Of a DNA stretch of 64,000 nucleotides, positions 39,630-53,763 are shown piece by piece; position 1 is the stretch's first letter, and every line of letters begins with the position of its first letter. Made by a program: the position numbers and the translations under genes. Source of the stretch: Bombilactobacillus thymidiniphilus. Lineage in GTDB: Bacteria; Bacillota; Bacilli; Lactobacillales; Lactobacillaceae. The notes beneath the pieces are model-generated. The model worked only from the letters and a program-made list of their open reading frames with translations, was not told where the DNA came from and made no database searches. The stretch lies in NCBI RefSeq assembly GCF_023380245.1, contig NZ_CP093365.1, forward strand, positions 248,001-312,000, given 5' to 3'.

Positions 39630-40746
39630 CATTGTCCTCCTCAAATAAATTAATTTCTTGAAAAGCCTGGGAAACCAAGTTAGTCATTGTAACACCTAGT
39701 AAGCGTAATGGTTGTTGATTCAATGCTAACTCAGTAAACAATTCCTGTACCACAGGCAAGATAATTTGCGGATCATTAGTAAATTGTGTTAAGGTTTTGC
39801 GCCGTGTGTACGTTACAAAATCTAGCGTCCGCACTTTCAAAACTACTGTTTGACCATGTAAATTTTTAGTTTTTAGCGTTTTAGCCACTTGGTTAGTCAT
39901 CTTCAAAAGCTGTTGTTCAACTTGTTCATCACTAAAAATGGGACGATTAAAGCTCCGTTCATTACCGATAGATTTACTTTGGCGTTGTGCCTTAACAAGA
40001 CGGTCATCAATGCCACGCGCTCGTTGATAAATAATATAGCCCATTTTACCTAATTTTTGCGTCAAAACATCAATAGGGACAGCTTGCAGGTCAGCTCCAG
40101 TAGTCAAGTTCATCGCAGCTAATTTTTTTTGCGTAGCTGCGCCAATGCCTTGGAACTTACTCAAGGGCATTTCTGCCAAAAAATTACGCGCCTGATCGCC
40201 ATTAACAATCGTTCTTCCAAATGGTTTAGCATAATCTGATGCCATTTTAGCTAAAAATTTATTATATGAAATGCCTACTGAACAAGTTAACTGCAGTCCA
40301 CGGTGAATCGTTCGCTGAATAATCATTGCCAATTGAGCAGGATTTGTTACTGCCAAATGGTTATGCGTAACATCCAAATAAGCCTCATCCAAAGCCACTG
40401 GTTCCCACAAATCAGTCACAGTAGCAAAAATCTGATGAATTTGCTGGGACACTTGACGATACAAAGTGAAATTCGGATCAATAAATTGCAATTGCTCTGC
40501 GGGAATTAATTCTAGAGCCCTAATTGCAGGCATGGCTGAACCAACACCATATTGGCGGGCACGATAATTGGCAGTTGTTATAACACCATGACCATTATGC
40601 TTTCGTGGATCAGGGGCAATAACTAAAGCTTTTTGCTGAAAAGCAGGATGATTGCGCTCTTCCACAGAAGCGTAAAAGGCATCCATATCAACATGAATTA
40701 TTTTACGATGTTCATCAACAATATCAGGCAACTCAAAAAGAGGCAT
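39613..40746 (-). CDS. dinB: DNA polymerase IV (Y family)
   Basis: 377 residues. Palm motifs HVDMDAFYASVEERNHP at residues 18-34 and DEAYLDVT near 110 carry the metal-binding acids, followed by CSVGISYNKFLAKMASDYAKP. A little-finger domain follows. A tail-end motif for sliding-clamp binding may be QEINLFEE near the C-terminus. It performs translesion synthesis. The start overlaps the zwf stop (TAATG). Confidence 0.95.
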   Translation of the reverse strand: MPLFELPDIVDEHRKIIHVDMDAFYASVEERNHPAFQQKALVIAPDPRKHNGHGVITTANYRARQYGVGSAMPAIRALELIPAEQLQFIDPNFTLYRQVSQQIHQIFATVTDLWEPVALDEAYLDVTHNHLAVTNPAQLAMIIQRTIHRGLQLTCSVGISYNKFLAKMASDYAKPFGRTIVNGDQARNFLAEMPLSKFQGIGAATQKKLAAMNLTTGADLQAVPIDVLTQKLGKMGYIIYQRARGIDDRLVKAQRQSKSIGNERSFNRPIFSDEQVEQQLLKMTNQVAKTLKTKNLHGQTVVLKVRTLDFVTYTRRKTLTQFTNDPQIILPVVQELFTELALNQQPLRLLGVTMTNLVSQAFQEINLFEEDNDEYFR

Positions 40747-42233
40747 TATTCTAAATAATCAGTGCCAAAAATCCATTCATGACTATCCTTTTTTAATAGT
40801 TGGTCACTGGCTTCTGGTCCAAAAGTATTACTACAATAATTAGGAAAATCTGGTTGCACTTCGTCCCACCGCTTTCGAATACGATCAATAAAGCGCCAAG
40901 TATAATATTGTTCTGACCAATTAGTGAAATTAGTTTGATTACCTTCAACAATATCAATCAATAATTTTTCATAAGCTTCTTGCGAATCAGCTAAACTAGC
41001 TGCTGGAGGCTGAAAACGCAACTCATCCAATGTAGTACGCAACCCATTTCCCGGCGTAGTGGCATTCAGCAATAATTGAATTCCTTGCTTAGGTTCAATA
41101 ACTAATGACAAAACAACTGGTCGAGGACGCACAATCTTAGCTAATTTAGTCGCAAAAATATTATTAGCTTCCGGTTTAAAAACAATATCTACACGAGTTG
41201 CTTTTCTACGCAATCTTTTACCGGAGCGTACATAAAAAGGCACACCTTGCCAAGTATCATTATCAATTAATATCTTGCCCGCCACAAAAGTTTCAGTATT
41301 AGAATCGTCAGCTACATTGTCAGCTTCACGATAACCTTGTTGATATTCTTTAGCATCTGGCCCATATTGACCACGCACAAAATTTTGGTCTACTTGTTCT
41401 GCTGAATAAAGTTGTAATTGGGAAAATAGCTTAGATTTTTGATCGTGTATAGCAGAGGCGGTAAATTCTGCTGGTCTATCCATGGCTATCAAGCCTAAAA
41501 TCTGTAAAGCATGATTTTGGATCATATCTCGCAAAGTTCCAGCAGTTTCGTAATAGCCCGCCCGTTCACCGACACCCAACGTTTCTGACAACGTAATTTG
41601 TACGTTAGAAATATATTGATTATTCCAAACTGCTGCAAGCAACGGATTAGTGAAGCGAATGATTGGCAAAGCTTGCACCATTTCTTTACCTAAATAATGA
41701 TCAATACGATAAATTTGATCTTCAGCAAAAGTTTTAGAAATACTATCGTTCAAAGCTTTGGCACTAGCTAAATCACGACCAAATGGTTTTTCGATAACTA
41801 GGCGATTAAAACCTTGCTCATTTAACAAATGCTCTGAATTGATGTGGCTAGCAACAGTCCCAAAGAATTTCGGTGCTACTGCCATATAAAACACTTGATT
41901 ATTACCTGCACTATATTGATCATTCAACTGTGCAGACAACTTCTTTAAGGCGATATAATGTTCAGCATCATTAACGTCATGGGATTGATAATAGAAATGT
42001 TGCGCAAAACTAGCAATTTGCTCTTGATCACCAATGTCTGCGACCACTGATTCCATCACCGTTTGTCGGAAATATTCGTGACTCCATTGACGTCTAGCTG
42101 TACCAATCACTGCAAAATGCTGCCGCAAATAACCCTTCACATACAACTTGAACAAAGCCGGATATAATTTACGATGTGCTAAATCACCGGAACCTCCAAA
42201 AATAATAAAAATTAATCGTTGTTCTTGAGCCAT
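40746..42233 (-). CDS. zwf: Glucose-6-phosphate 1-dehydrogenase
   Basis: 495 residues from the ATG at 42233, with GAGGAG upstream. NADP-binding motif IIFGGSGDLAHRKLYPAL at the N-terminus, EKPFGRD near residue 145 and the active-site RIDHYLGKEMVQ near 177. It is the first step of the oxidative pentose phosphate or phosphoketolase pathway and supplies NADPH. It leads the unit zwf-dinB-nrnA-cshB. Confidence 0.96.
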   Translation of the reverse strand: MAQEQRLIFIIFGGSGDLAHRKLYPALFKLYVKGYLRQHFAVIGTARRQWSHEYFRQTVMESVVADIGDQEQIASFAQHFYYQSHDVNDAEHYIALKKLSAQLNDQYSAGNNQVFYMAVAPKFFGTVASHINSEHLLNEQGFNRLVIEKPFGRDLASAKALNDSISKTFAEDQIYRIDHYLGKEMVQALPIIRFTNPLLAAVWNNQYISNVQITLSETLGVGERAGYYETAGTLRDMIQNHALQILGLIAMDRPAEFTASAIHDQKSKLFSQLQLYSAEQVDQNFVRGQYGPDAKEYQQGYREADNVADDSNTETFVAGKILIDNDTWQGVPFYVRSGKRLRRKATRVDIVFKPEANNIFATKLAKIVRPRPVVLSLVIEPKQGIQLLLNATTPGNGLRTTLDELRFQPPAASLADSQEAYEKLLIDIVEGNQTNFTNWSEQYYTWRFIDRIRKRWDEVQPDFPNYCSNTFGPEASDQLLKKDSHEWIFGTDYLE

Positions 42234-42311
42234 TGAAAATCTCCTCAAAATACTATTAAATTACCACCATCGATACTAAGCAAATAAAGTTGTTTTACCA
42301 CATTATAACCT

Positions 42312-42345
42312 AAAAAAATAAAAAGGCTTCTGAAATAGAAACCTT
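42312..42345 (-). terminator. Terminator after yajC
   Basis: AGGTTTCT and AGAAGCCT form a stem (one G-U) around a short loop, followed on the minus strand by a T-rich run. It ends the ymdB-to-yajC unit. Confidence 0.75.
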
Positions 42346-42356
42346 AACTGATACAA

Positions 42357-42758
42357 TTACTTATTTTCATTATTGGCATCCGCTTCAGTATCAGAAACTG
42401 ACTGTTCAGATTCTGGCTTTTCAGCTTCCGCTTGCTTAGAATTGGTTGTTGGCTTTGCTGCTGTTGCACCAACTTTAGATCCACGAATTGCTGAACGAGC
42501 AAAGGTTAAATAAATACCATCACAATCTAAAACAATTGTTTGATTATCATCGTCAATTGTATCAATGGTCCCATGTAAACCGCCAATAGTGGTTACTGCA
42601 TCGCCAACTTTTAAGGCATTCAACATTTTTTTACGTTGTTCTTCTTGCTTTTTTTGTGGGCGGAACATTGTGAAATACATCAAGACAATCATCAAAATGA
42701 AAAAGATAAAAATCATTGAGTTACCACCGACACCACTACTTGCTGCTAATAATTTCAC
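42357..42758 (-). CDS. yajC: Preprotein translocase subunit YajC
   Basis: 133 residues from a GTG at 42758 with GAGGTGA six bases upstream; the ATG at 42785 lies before that site. One membrane helix (IFIFFILMIVLMYFTMF) is followed by RPQKKQEEQRKKMLNALKVG and TIGGLHGTI, the YajC signature. The acidic C-terminal 45 residues (KPESEQSVSDTEADANNENK) are low complexity. An accessory of the Sec-YidC machinery. It follows tgt by about 70 bp. Confidence 0.93.
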   Translation of the reverse strand: MKLLAASSGVGGNSMIFIFFILMIVLMYFTMFRPQKKQEEQRKKMLNALKVGDAVTTIGGLHGTIDTIDDDNQTIVLDCDGIYLTFARSAIRGSKVGATAAKPTTNSKQAEAEKPESEQSVSDTEADANNENK

Positions 42759-42826
42759 TATTGTCACCTCTATATAAATATTCAATTATCATTCTAACAG
42801 ACAATCATAGCAAACACAGTATCAGA

Positions 42827-43984
<1,158 letters not shown>

Positions 43985-43987
43985 TCA

Positions 43988-45019
43988 TTATTTGATAAAC
44001 ATTGCGTCGCCAAAACTGAAGAAGCGATAATTTTGTTCAATGGCGTGTTGATAAGCATTCAAAATATTTTCGCGCCCAGTAAAAGAAGCTACTAACATCA
44101 CCAGCGTTGATTTAGGTAAATGAAAATTAGTAATAAATTCGTCAACTACTCGCCACTTATAACCAGGTTTAATAAAAATATCTGTCCAACCGCTATCCGG
44201 ACGAATTTCACCATTAAATTTAGTGCCGATTGTTTCCAGGGTACGAATAGATGTTGTTCCCGTGGCAACAATCTTACCACCCTTAGCGCGCACATCATTT
44301 AAAGCGGCTGCCGCTTCAGGAGTCAAACGATAAAACTCACTATGCATTTTATGTTCATCTAAGTTATTTGTCGAAACTGGTCGAAAAGTTCCTAAGCCTA
44401 CATGCAATGTTAAATAAATCAACTTAATACCCTTAGCTTGTGCCTGTTTTAACAATTCTTTAGTCCAGTGTAAGCCCGCTGTTGGCGCTGCTGCAGAGCC
44501 TTCTTCTTTGGCATAAACTGTTTGATAACGGTCGGGATCAGCCAGTTTTTCTTTGATATAAGGCGGTAAAGGCATTTCTCCTAGTTGTTCCAAGATTTCC
44601 ATAAAAATACCATCATACGTAAATTTCACCATTCGTCCACCGTGTTCTAATTCTTGGGTGACTGTACATTGCAATTTACCATCACCAAAATCAATGACCG
44701 TACCCACTGGTGCTTTACGTGCAGGCTTCATTAAAACTTCCCATTCGTCGCCGGCAGTATTATTCAATAATAAAACTTCCATATGCGCCTTAGTATTGGC
44801 TTTAACCCCATATAAACGTGCCGGTAAAACTTTCGTATTATTCATAACTACAGCATCACCGGGATTTAAATAATCTAAAATATTATAAAAATGTTGATCT
44901 TGGTATTCACCAGTTTGATGGTTCAAAACTAACATCTTGGAGGCATCACGTTTTTCAATAGGCGTTTGTGCAATCAATTCCTCTGGTAAATTATAATCAA
45001 AATCATCTAAAGTTAACAT
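43988..45019 (-). CDS. queA: S-adenosylmethionine:tRNA ribosyltransferase-isomerase
   Basis: 343 residues; ATG preceded by GGAGA. Typical QueA start [15 protein letters not shown], with [12 protein letters not shown] near residue 57, [10 protein letters not shown] near 178 and [12 protein letters not shown] near 250. It adds the epoxyqueuosine precursor ring to preQ1-tRNA. Paired with tgt, which it precedes by 18 bp. Confidence 0.96.
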   Translation of the reverse strand: MLTLDDFDYNLPEELIAQTPIEKRDASKMLVLNHQTGEYQDQHFYNILDYLNPGDAVVMNNTKVLPARLYGVKANTKAHMEVLLLNNTAGDEWEVLMKPARKAPVGTVIDFGDGKLQCTVTQELEHGGRMVKFTYDGIFMEILEQLGEMPLPPYIKEKLADPDRYQTVYAKEEGSAAAPTAGLHWTKELLKQAQAKGIKLIYLTLHVGLGTFRPVSTNNLDEHKMHSEFYRLTPEAAAALNDVRAKGGKIVATGTTSIRTLETIGTKFNGEIRPDSGWTDIFIKPGYKWRVVDEFITNFHLPKSTLVMLVASFTGRENILNAYQHAIEQNYRFFSFGDAMFIK

Positions 45020-45056
45020 TTAATTCTCCATATCCATTTCAATATAAGCTTTATAT

Positions 45057-46061
45057 TTAATCAATTGGTTCAACGCCTAAATGTAAATAAGCTTTGGCTG
45101 TCACTACACGTCCGCGAGGTGTGCGCTTTAAAAAACCTTGTTGTAATAAATAAGGCTCGTTAACAGCCTCAATTGTTTCTTGCTCTTCGCCTACATTAAC
45201 AGCCATAGTTTTGAGTCCTAATGGCCCACCATGATACAGTTCGATCATCATCAACAGCAACTTGCGATCGGTTTGATCTAACCCCGCATCATCCACTTGT
45301 AATTGATCTAAAGATGTCGCAGCTAAATCTTGATCAATTTGTTCTTTTTGAGCTACTTGAGCAAAATCACGCACCCGCTTTAATAAACGATTAGCTACTC
45401 GCGGAGTTCCACGTGAACGTCGCGCTAATTCATGAGCACCTTCTAAAGTTATTTGCACATTTAAAACTTGTGCCGAACGTTGAATAATTTGCGTCAATTC
45501 CGAATTTTCATAATAAGCTAAATGTTCTATAATTCCAAAACGACTCCGTAATGGTGCTGACAATTGACCTGCTCGCGTAGTTGCCCCAATTAAAGTAAAC
45601 GGTGGCAGTGGATAATGAATTGCGTGAGCTTCTGAACCTTGTCCAACTACAATGTCAATGTAAAAATCTTCCATTGCCGAATACAAAATTTCCTCAACGT
45701 TATGTGGCAAACGATGAATTTCATCAATAAATAAAACATCGCCGGCTTGTAATTCACTCAAAACAGCAACTAAATCGCCTGCTTTTTCGATAGAAGGTCC
45801 AGTGGTTGAACGCAAATTAACTTGTAATTCGTTGGCAATTACTAGCGCCAAAGTCGTTTTACCTAGTCCTGGTGGTCCATACAATAAAACATGATCTAAA
45901 GCTTCTTGCCGCGATTTTGCTGCTTGAATATAAACTTGCAATTCTTTTTTAATTTTACTTTGCCCAATATATTGTTGTAGTGACTGTGGGCGCAAAGACT
46001 TTTCCACAGCAGACTCTTGTGCATTTAAAACTTGATCGGTTGTTATATCGTCAGCGCTCAT
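45057..46061 (-). CDS. ruvB: Holliday junction branch migration ATPase RuvB
   Basis: 334 residues; ATG after AGGAGG. Walker [10 protein letters not shown] near residue 63, Walker [15 protein letters not shown] near 115, sensor ATTRAG and the winged-helix C-terminus [13 protein letters not shown]. With RuvA it drives branch migration of Holliday junctions. It is 12 bp after ruvA. Confidence 0.97.
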   Translation of the reverse strand: MSADDITTDQVLNAQESAVEKSLRPQSLQQYIGQSKIKKELQVYIQAAKSRQEALDHVLLYGPPGLGKTTLALVIANELQVNLRSTTGPSIEKAGDLVAVLSELQAGDVLFIDEIHRLPHNVEEILYSAMEDFYIDIVVGQGSEAHAIHYPLPPFTLIGATTRAGQLSAPLRSRFGIIEHLAYYENSELTQIIQRSAQVLNVQITLEGAHELARRSRGTPRVANRLLKRVRDFAQVAQKEQIDQDLAATSLDQLQVDDAGLDQTDRKLLLMMIELYHGGPLGLKTMAVNVGEEQETIEAVNEPYLLQQGFLKRTPRGRVVTAKAYLHLGVEPID

Positions 46062-46073
46062 TTATCTGACCTC

Positions 46074-46673
46074 CTACTGCAATAATTTTAAACCAGCTCG
46101 TAAATATTCACCAGCATCACTAGCATCAACTTGCTTTAACTGCGGCTGAATTTTTTGAATTTCCCGTTCGCTATATCCTAAGGCAGCTAAGGCAGCTAAC
46201 CCATCTTGTAAAGCCGTGTTTTCTGTTTCAACCGTGACTTGCTGGAATAAACTGTCTGGCGTAGCCGAGACGTCTTGTTGCAGAGTAATTTTATCCTTTA
46301 AATCTAGAACAATTTGCTGGGCAGTTTTTTTACCGACACCCGGAAATTTAGTCAAAAACTTTACATCATCGTTAATGATTGCTGCAATTAAACCAGAATG
46401 ATCATTATCCGCCAAAATTGCTAAAGCACTTTTAGGACCAATGCCAGAAACGGACGTTAACTGTTGAAACAATTGTTTTTCCGCTAGGTCATAAAAACCA
46501 TACAACATTTGATCATTATCACGCACAATTTGCTCAACATAAATTTTAATATCTGCTTCTTGTTCATAGCGATATGGATTAGCTACGAGTAAACGATAGC
46601 CGATGCCTTGCACTTCCAAAACAATATATGCTGGACCCACAAAAACTAATTTGCCTGTTAAATATTCAAACAC
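46074..46673 (-). CDS. ruvA: Holliday junction DNA helicase subunit RuvA
   Basis: 199 residues from a GTG start with GAGGT upstream. Domain I (OB fold) MFEYLTGKLVFVGPAYIVL, domain II with two helix-hairpin-helix units (LTSVSGIGPKSALAIL and FPGVGKKTAQQIVLDLKDK), and a C-terminal RuvB-binding domain (LAALGYSEREIQ). It binds four-way junctions. It follows mutL by 9 bp. Confidence 0.96.
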   Translation of the reverse strand: MFEYLTGKLVFVGPAYIVLEVQGIGYRLLVANPYRYEQEADIKIYVEQIVRDNDQMLYGFYDLAEKQLFQQLTSVSGIGPKSALAILADNDHSGLIAAIINDDVKFLTKFPGVGKKTAQQIVLDLKDKITLQQDVSATPDSLFQQVTVETENTALQDGLAALAALGYSEREIQKIQPQLKQVDASDAGEYLRAGLKLLQ

Positions 46674-46682
46674 TTAAAAACC

Positions 46683-48545
46683 TCACTTTTCACGTCGCGG
46701 TTGATGTGCATCTTGAATCCGCTTAAACATTTTTTGAATATCTTGCTCTGAAAAATGGACTAACGTAGGACGCCCATGTGGACAATTATAAGGATTTTGT
46801 GTTTGCGCTAATTGATCTAAAATAGCTTGAGCTTGCTTATTATCTAATACGTCATGCGCCTTAATTGCTAACTTGCAGCTCATAGTAATAGCTGTTTGTT
46901 CCCGAAATTCAGCGATACTAATTTTACCGTCTTGTAAAACATAATCAATAACTTCACGAATAGTTTGCTCTTCTTGTGCTATTTTAATCCACGTCGGATG
47001 ACTAGTAACCACAAAACTATTTTGTCCAAACGGTGCTATTTGAATGCCAACTGATTGTAACATGTCCAAATGATCATTAATAATTACTGTGTCGGCATTA
47101 GGATAATTCAAAATTAAGGGTACCAATAGTTTTTGCTGATCGGCACTGACTTGTCCTACTTCTTGGCGGTATTTTTCATAGTTCACCCGCTCTTGTGCTG
47201 CATGTTGATCGACTAAATAAAAACCATCATTACTTTGTGCCACTAAATAAGTAGCATGAATTTGCGTCAAAAATTGCAATTGGGGAAAACCTTGGTGGTT
47301 GACATTAGCAGCTAATTCAGTCCAAGCTGGATCAAGCAACTTATCTGATGCTTTTTGTTTGATATTTTGATCCCAACTAGCTAAATGCTCAGGATCATCA
47401 AATATCGGTTGCGGGTTAATAGCACCCGGTTTGATCCACTGATCTGGCGTGGGCGCTAGTTGTTTTGTAGTGGGCTCTTTAATTTGTGTTGTCAATGTAG
47501 AACTAGCTGAGGGAGAAAATTTTAATGGACCAGCCGAATTTACAGCTGACGGAATCAAATTGATATCATTTAAGTTTTCAGCAATCGTCGTTTTGATCAA
47601 AGTAGCTAATTGTTCTTCTTTGCTGAAGCGTACTTCTCTTTTAGTTGGATGTACATTTACATCGACCAATAATGGATCCATCTTAATGTTCAGCACGCCA
47701 ATCGGATAACGTCCTACCATAAGTTTAGAACCAAACCCCGCCAACACCGCTTTAGTCAATTGCTGATTAACAATATAGCGTCCATTCACTAATAGAGAAA
47801 TGTAATTACGACTAGATCTGGTTTGCTGAGGCAAAGAAATATATCCATCAATCATAAAATCATTATCTTGTCCTTGAACTGCAACTAAATTTTGTGCCGT
47901 AGGCCGCCCATAAATTCCTGCAATGGTTTGTTGTAGATTGCCATTGCCCGAAGTTTTGATTAACGTCTTATTTTCATTAATTAAATTGAATGCAACACTG
48001 GGATTGCCCAGTGCAATGCGATTAACAATGTTAATAACTTGATTTAATTCCGTATTGACAGTTTTTAAATACTTCAAGCGTGCTGGCGTATTATAAAACA
48101 AATCTTGGACGGTAATGGCGCTGCCTTGACTAGCAGACACAGTTTGAAGATTTTTCTTTTCACCACCAGCTAACTGCAACTTTGTACCAATAGCACCATC
48201 AGTGCTAGTAATTAATTGCACTTTAGCGATCGCTGCAATGCTAGCTAACGCTTCACCACGAAAACCTAGCGTGCGTACATTAAATAAATCGACTGCTTTT
48301 TTTATTTTACTAGTTGTGTGTGGTTGAAAAGCCAATTCCACTTCATTAGCCGCAATACCTGTACCATTATCCATCACCGTAATCTGAGAAATACCGGCAT
48401 CTTTAACCATAATATCCACTTGGGAAGCCTTAGCATCGATCGCATTTTCCACCAGTTCTTTGACCACTGAAGCAGGTCGCTCAATGACTTCACCCGCTGC
48501 TATTTTATTACTCAAAAGTGGTGATAATTTTTGAATTGTACCCAT
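46683..48545 (-). CDS. mutL: DNA mismatch repair protein MutL
   Basis: 620 residues from the ATG at 48545 (GAAAGGATTTTG upstream; a TTG lies one codon before). GHKL ATPase motifs: KIAAGEVIERPASVVKELVENA, DNGTGI and TLGFRGEALASIAA. The C-terminal endonuclease motif DQHAAQERVNYE is present, with CPHGRP near the end, so this MutL can nick DNA as in most bacteria without MutH. It is 14 bp after mutS. Confidence 0.96.
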   Translation of the reverse strand: MGTIQKLSPLLSNKIAAGEVIERPASVVKELVENAIDAKASQVDIMVKDAGISQITVMDNGTGIAANEVELAFQPHTTSKIKKAVDLFNVRTLGFRGEALASIAAIAKVQLITSTDGAIGTKLQLAGGEKKNLQTVSASQGSAITVQDLFYNTPARLKYLKTVNTELNQVINIVNRIALGNPSVAFNLINENKTLIKTSGNGNLQQTIAGIYGRPTAQNLVAVQGQDNDFMIDGYISLPQQTRSSRNYISLLVNGRYIVNQQLTKAVLAGFGSKLMVGRYPIGVLNIKMDPLLVDVNVHPTKREVRFSKEEQLATLIKTTIAENLNDINLIPSAVNSAGPLKFSPSASSTLTTQIKEPTTKQLAPTPDQWIKPGAINPQPIFDDPEHLASWDQNIKQKASDKLLDPAWTELAANVNHQGFPQLQFLTQIHATYLVAQSNDGFYLVDQHAAQERVNYEKYRQEVGQVSADQQKLLVPLILNYPNADTVIINDHLDMLQSVGIQIAPFGQNSFVVTSHPTWIKIAQEEQTIREVIDYVLQDGKISIAEFREQTAITMSCKLAIKAHDVLDNKQAQAILDQLAQTQNPYNCPHGRPTLVHFSEQDIQKMFKRIQDAHQPRREK

Positions 48546-48558
48546 CAAAATCCTTTCT

Positions 48559-51132
48559 TTATGATTCCGTTTCCAACTTACTTTGCAGTTCAGCCAAATA
48601 ATTTAGGGCAGCTAAAGGTGTCATTTTCATTAAGTTGACTGTTTTTAAATCATCTAGTAATTGCTGTTGCATATCTGATACTGTATTAAAAAGCGACAAT
48701 TGATCATCAACCGGCTCACTAATCGTAACAGCAGTTTTAGATTGTAAATTAGTATCTTTAGCTTCCAAATCAGTCAAAATAGCTTGTGCACGCTGCAATA
48801 AAGTATCCGGTAATCCTGCCAATTTAGCAACATGAATGCCATATGATTTATCTGCTGGTCCAGGTAATACTTTGTGCAAAAAGACCAATTGTCCATTTTC
48901 TTGAGTGGCATCAACATGCACATTTTTTACTGTGGTCAATTCATCAGCCAATTGAGTTAATTCGTGATAATGCGTGGAAAACATCGTTTTGGCTTGAATA
49001 TGCTTGTTCAAATATTCAATAATGGCTTGAGCCAGCGCCATGCCATCATAAGTTGCTGTACCTCGTCCAATTTCATCAAAAATAATCAGTGACTTATTGG
49101 TAGCATGCTGCAAAGCATCGTTTGCTTCCATCATTTCCACCATAAATGTTGAATTACCGGCAATTAAATCATCAGCAGCACCAATCCGCGTAAAAATATG
49201 ATCAAAAATCGGTAAAACTGCTTTTTGTGCCGGCACAAAACATCCTACTTGTGCCATGATGACAGTTAATGCCATTTGCCTCATATATGTGCTCTTACCT
49301 GACATGTTCGGCCCTGTGATGAGTAAAACAGCAGTTTTAGGATCCATTTTGATATCATTAGCAATATAATCTTGCTTGCCTAAAACTTTTTCCACCACAG
49401 GATGGCGTCCGGCATCAATTTGAATGTTATTTTGCTTAGTAAATTCTGGACAAACATAATGATAAGTTTCACTGACTACAGCAAAACCTTGTAAAACATC
49501 TAAACGAGCTAAAATTTGTGCTAACACTTGCAAATCAGCCAAATGCTGTTTGATTTTATCACGTACTTCCTTAAATAACTCGTACTCTAAAGTTACGGAT
49601 TTTTCTTCCGCTTCTAAAATTAATTGCTCTTTTTCTTTAAGTTCTGGTGTAATATAACGCTCGGCGTTGGTTAAAGTTTGCTTGCGTTCATAACGATCTG
49701 TGGGAACTTGACTTTTATTAGCATTAGTCACTTCAATGTAGTAGCCAAACACGCGATTAAAACCAATTTTTAAATTTTTAATTCCTGTAACTTCTTGTTC
49801 CTTAGCTTGCAATTGTGCAATCCAAGCTTTGCCATTTTGCATGGCGGAACGATATTTATCTAATAATTCATTATAACCATCACAAATAATATTTCCCTCG
49901 GTCACCGAAATAGGCGGATCTGTGACAATTGCTTTTCCTATCAAACTTTCTAAAGTACTGCAGTCAGGCATTGTAGCCACCAAATTATCTAAAATCGGTG
50001 CTTGTATATCACGCAAGATCGCTTTAATATTAGGAACTTGTTGTAAAGACGTCATTAGCTGAATCAAATCTCGCCCATTGACACTTCCAAAAGCAATTCG
50101 CCCTGCTAAACGCTCTAAATCATAGACTTTAGTTAAATAATCTTGCAAAGAACCTCGCTGAAAAAAGTTATCCAGCAATAACTGAACCGTGGCTTGTCGA
50201 GCTTTTAATTCTGTTGCATCCATAAGTGGTCTTTGTAGCCATTGCTTCAATAAACGCCCCCCCATAGCCGTCTTAGTTTCATCCAACAGCCAAGTTAAAG
50301 TGCCACTTTTATCGCCTGTTCGCAAAGAACGGAATAATTCTAAATTGCTCTGTGCATTATGATCCATTTGTAAATACTTATTCAATTCATATGATTGCGC
50401 TAATTGTAAATGGGTCAAAGATCGCTTTTGCGTCTCAACCAAATAAGAAATTAAATAAGTTACAACTTTTTTCTGCTGTGTGTCAGCCAAGTTTTGGTTT
50501 ACAAATGCTACTTCTGCATGATCTTGAGTTAATTCTTGCTTTGAAATCATAATTCCTAATTGCTGTAGTTTAGTAATTATTTGTTCAGAAGTATCTGCTG
50601 GCACTACAACTTCCTTGGCACGTAAGTTTAACAACTCATCTTGTACTTGCGCCAAATTAGCTAAAGTCGTCACTTTAACTTCACCAGTCGAAAAATCTGT
50701 ATAAGCCAAATAGTACTGTTCTTGCTTCAAATAAACAGCTGCCAAATAATTATTTTCTTTACTTTGATCTGGCTTAGCATCTAAATTAGTTCCCGGTGTC
50801 ACCAGCTTGATAATCCCTCTTTTAACCATGCCCTTAGCATCTTTAGGATCTTCTAATTGTTCACAAATCGCAACTTTATAACCTTTTTCCACCAAAATTT
50901 CAATATAACTATCTGCCGCATGATGTGGAACACCACACATGGGAATGGGATCACTAGCGTTTTTATTTCTGGCCGTTAAAGTCAATTCTAAGATTTGCGC
51001 ACCTTTGACAGCATCATCATAAAACATCTCATAAAAGTCTCCAATGCGATAAAACAAAAAAGCATCTGGATAATCTTTTTTGATGCTCAAATATTGCTGC
51101 ATCATTGGCGTATCTTTAGTAGTTTGTGGCAT
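48559..51132 (-). CDS. mutS: DNA mismatch repair protein MutS
   Basis: 857 residues. The start is uncertain: an ATG at 51141 lies only three bases after AGGAG, while the ATG at 51132 gives the usual N-terminus [11 protein letters not shown]. The mismatch-reading motif GDFYEMF is near residue 35. The ATPase has Walker [14 protein letters not shown] near residue 610, [13 protein letters not shown] near 685 and STHYHEL. It recognises mispairs and recruits MutL. It follows ymdB by about 10 to 20 bp. Confidence 0.96.
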   Translation of the reverse strand: MPQTTKDTPMMQQYLSIKKDYPDAFLFYRIGDFYEMFYDDAVKGAQILELTLTARNKNASDPIPMCGVPHHAADSYIEILVEKGYKVAICEQLEDPKDAKGMVKRGIIKLVTPGTNLDAKPDQSKENNYLAAVYLKQEQYYLAYTDFSTGEVKVTTLANLAQVQDELLNLRAKEVVVPADTSEQIITKLQQLGIMISKQELTQDHAEVAFVNQNLADTQQKKVVTYLISYLVETQKRSLTHLQLAQSYELNKYLQMDHNAQSNLELFRSLRTGDKSGTLTWLLDETKTAMGGRLLKQWLQRPLMDATELKARQATVQLLLDNFFQRGSLQDYLTKVYDLERLAGRIAFGSVNGRDLIQLMTSLQQVPNIKAILRDIQAPILDNLVATMPDCSTLESLIGKAIVTDPPISVTEGNIICDGYNELLDKYRSAMQNGKAWIAQLQAKEQEVTGIKNLKIGFNRVFGYYIEVTNANKSQVPTDRYERKQTLTNAERYITPELKEKEQLILEAEEKSVTLEYELFKEVRDKIKQHLADLQVLAQILARLDVLQGFAVVSETYHYVCPEFTKQNNIQIDAGRHPVVEKVLGKQDYIANDIKMDPKTAVLLITGPNMSGKSTYMRQMALTVIMAQVGCFVPAQKAVLPIFDHIFTRIGAADDLIAGNSTFMVEMMEANDALQHATNKSLIIFDEIGRGTATYDGMALAQAIIEYLNKHIQAKTMFSTHYHELTQLADELTTVKNVHVDATQENGQLVFLHKVLPGPADKSYGIHVAKLAGLPDTLLQRAQAILTDLEAKDTNLQSKTAVTISEPVDDQLSLFNTVSDMQQQLLDDLKTVNLMKMTPLAALNYLAELQSKLETES

Positions 51133-51151
51133 CGTGAACATTCTCTCCTAT

Positions 51152-51943
51152 TTACAATTCTGACAATGGCCGATCTGGATTAATTTGTGCAGCCCTAATT
51201 TTATTTTTAGCACCAATATCCAGAATACAATAATTAATTTGACCACGACCTTGATCATCTATTTCATAGCGTGTGGGGCGTTGCGTCAAAAAGCGTTGAA
51301 TGCTGCTGCTTTTTTTGACACCTAAAATACCATCATATGATCCTGTCATACCCACATCACTTAAAAAAGCTGTCCCTTTGGGCAAAATGCGGGCATCATT
51401 AGTTTGCACATGCGTGTGTGTGCCAACAACACCATCCACACGTCCGTCTAAATAATATGCTAACGCAGCTTTTTCACTTGTAGTCTCGGCATGAAAATCA
51501 ACAAAAACGTGCATCTCAGAATCTGAAAGTTCTTTTAATAACTCATCAGCTTTAGTGAAAGGATCATCTAAAGGATTCATCAATGCTCTACCTTGTAGAT
51601 TAATGATGGCAAGCTTTTCTTGATTAATTTGTTTGACAGTCATTCCGCTACCGGGGACATTATTTCCCGGGAAATTAGCAGGGCGAAGCAAATTATCATT
51701 ATTTTTGAGCAACTCATTCACTTCACGTTGATCCCAAGCATGATTGCCTAAAGTTACCACATCAGCACCAGCTGCCAAAATGGCTTTAAATTGTTCTGCT
51801 TTCAATCCGCGTCCATTACTGGCATTTTCACCATTAACAATGGTTACTTGGGGATGCAAAGTTGCTTTAATTCGTGGTAAATAGCTACTCAAAGTATCTA
51901 TACCAATTTTTCCCATTACATCTCCAACAAATATAATTCGCAT
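51152..51943 (-). CDS. ymdB: YmdB family metallophosphoesterase
   Basis: 263 residues; ATG after AAAGGAGTAGTT. Metal-binding motifs: FVGDVMGKIG at the N-terminus, VNGENASNGRGL near residue 37, LGNHAWDQRE near 65, and VVGTHTHVQTND near 173. TIGR00282-type phosphodiesterases hydrolyse 2',3'-cyclic nucleotides, and YmdB affects development and biofilm formation in Bacillus. It is the first gene of the run ymdB-mutS-mutL-ruvAB-queA-tgt-yajC. Confidence 0.9.
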   Translation of the reverse strand: MRIIFVGDVMGKIGIDTLSSYLPRIKATLHPQVTIVNGENASNGRGLKAEQFKAILAAGADVVTLGNHAWDQREVNELLKNNDNLLRPANFPGNNVPGSGMTVKQINQEKLAIINLQGRALMNPLDDPFTKADELLKELSDSEMHVFVDFHAETTSEKAALAYYLDGRVDGVVGTHTHVQTNDARILPKGTAFLSDVGMTGSYDGILGVKKSSSIQRFLTQRPTRYEIDDQGRGQINYCILDIGAKNKIRAAQINPDRPLSEL

Positions 51944-52030
51944 AACTACTCCTTTAAATAAGGCACTTATTTAGTTAATTTTAACACTACTACGCAGCAA
52001 AGCATGCTCTGATTACTAGATCTTCAAGAA

Positions 52031-52070
52031 ATAAAAAAATCGTCAAAAGCCGAAGCTTTTACGATTTTTA
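52031..52070 (-). terminator. Terminator of groESL
   Basis: A hairpin with arms AAATCGTAAAAGC and GCTTTTGACGATTT closed by a TTCG tetraloop, then seven T on the minus strand. Confidence 0.88.
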
Positions 52071-52092
52071 AAATAACTAAGTTAAAAATTTT

Positions 52093-53730
<1,638 letters not shown>

Positions 53731-53763
53731 TCAATCCACCTCAATTAATAAATTTTATTTTAA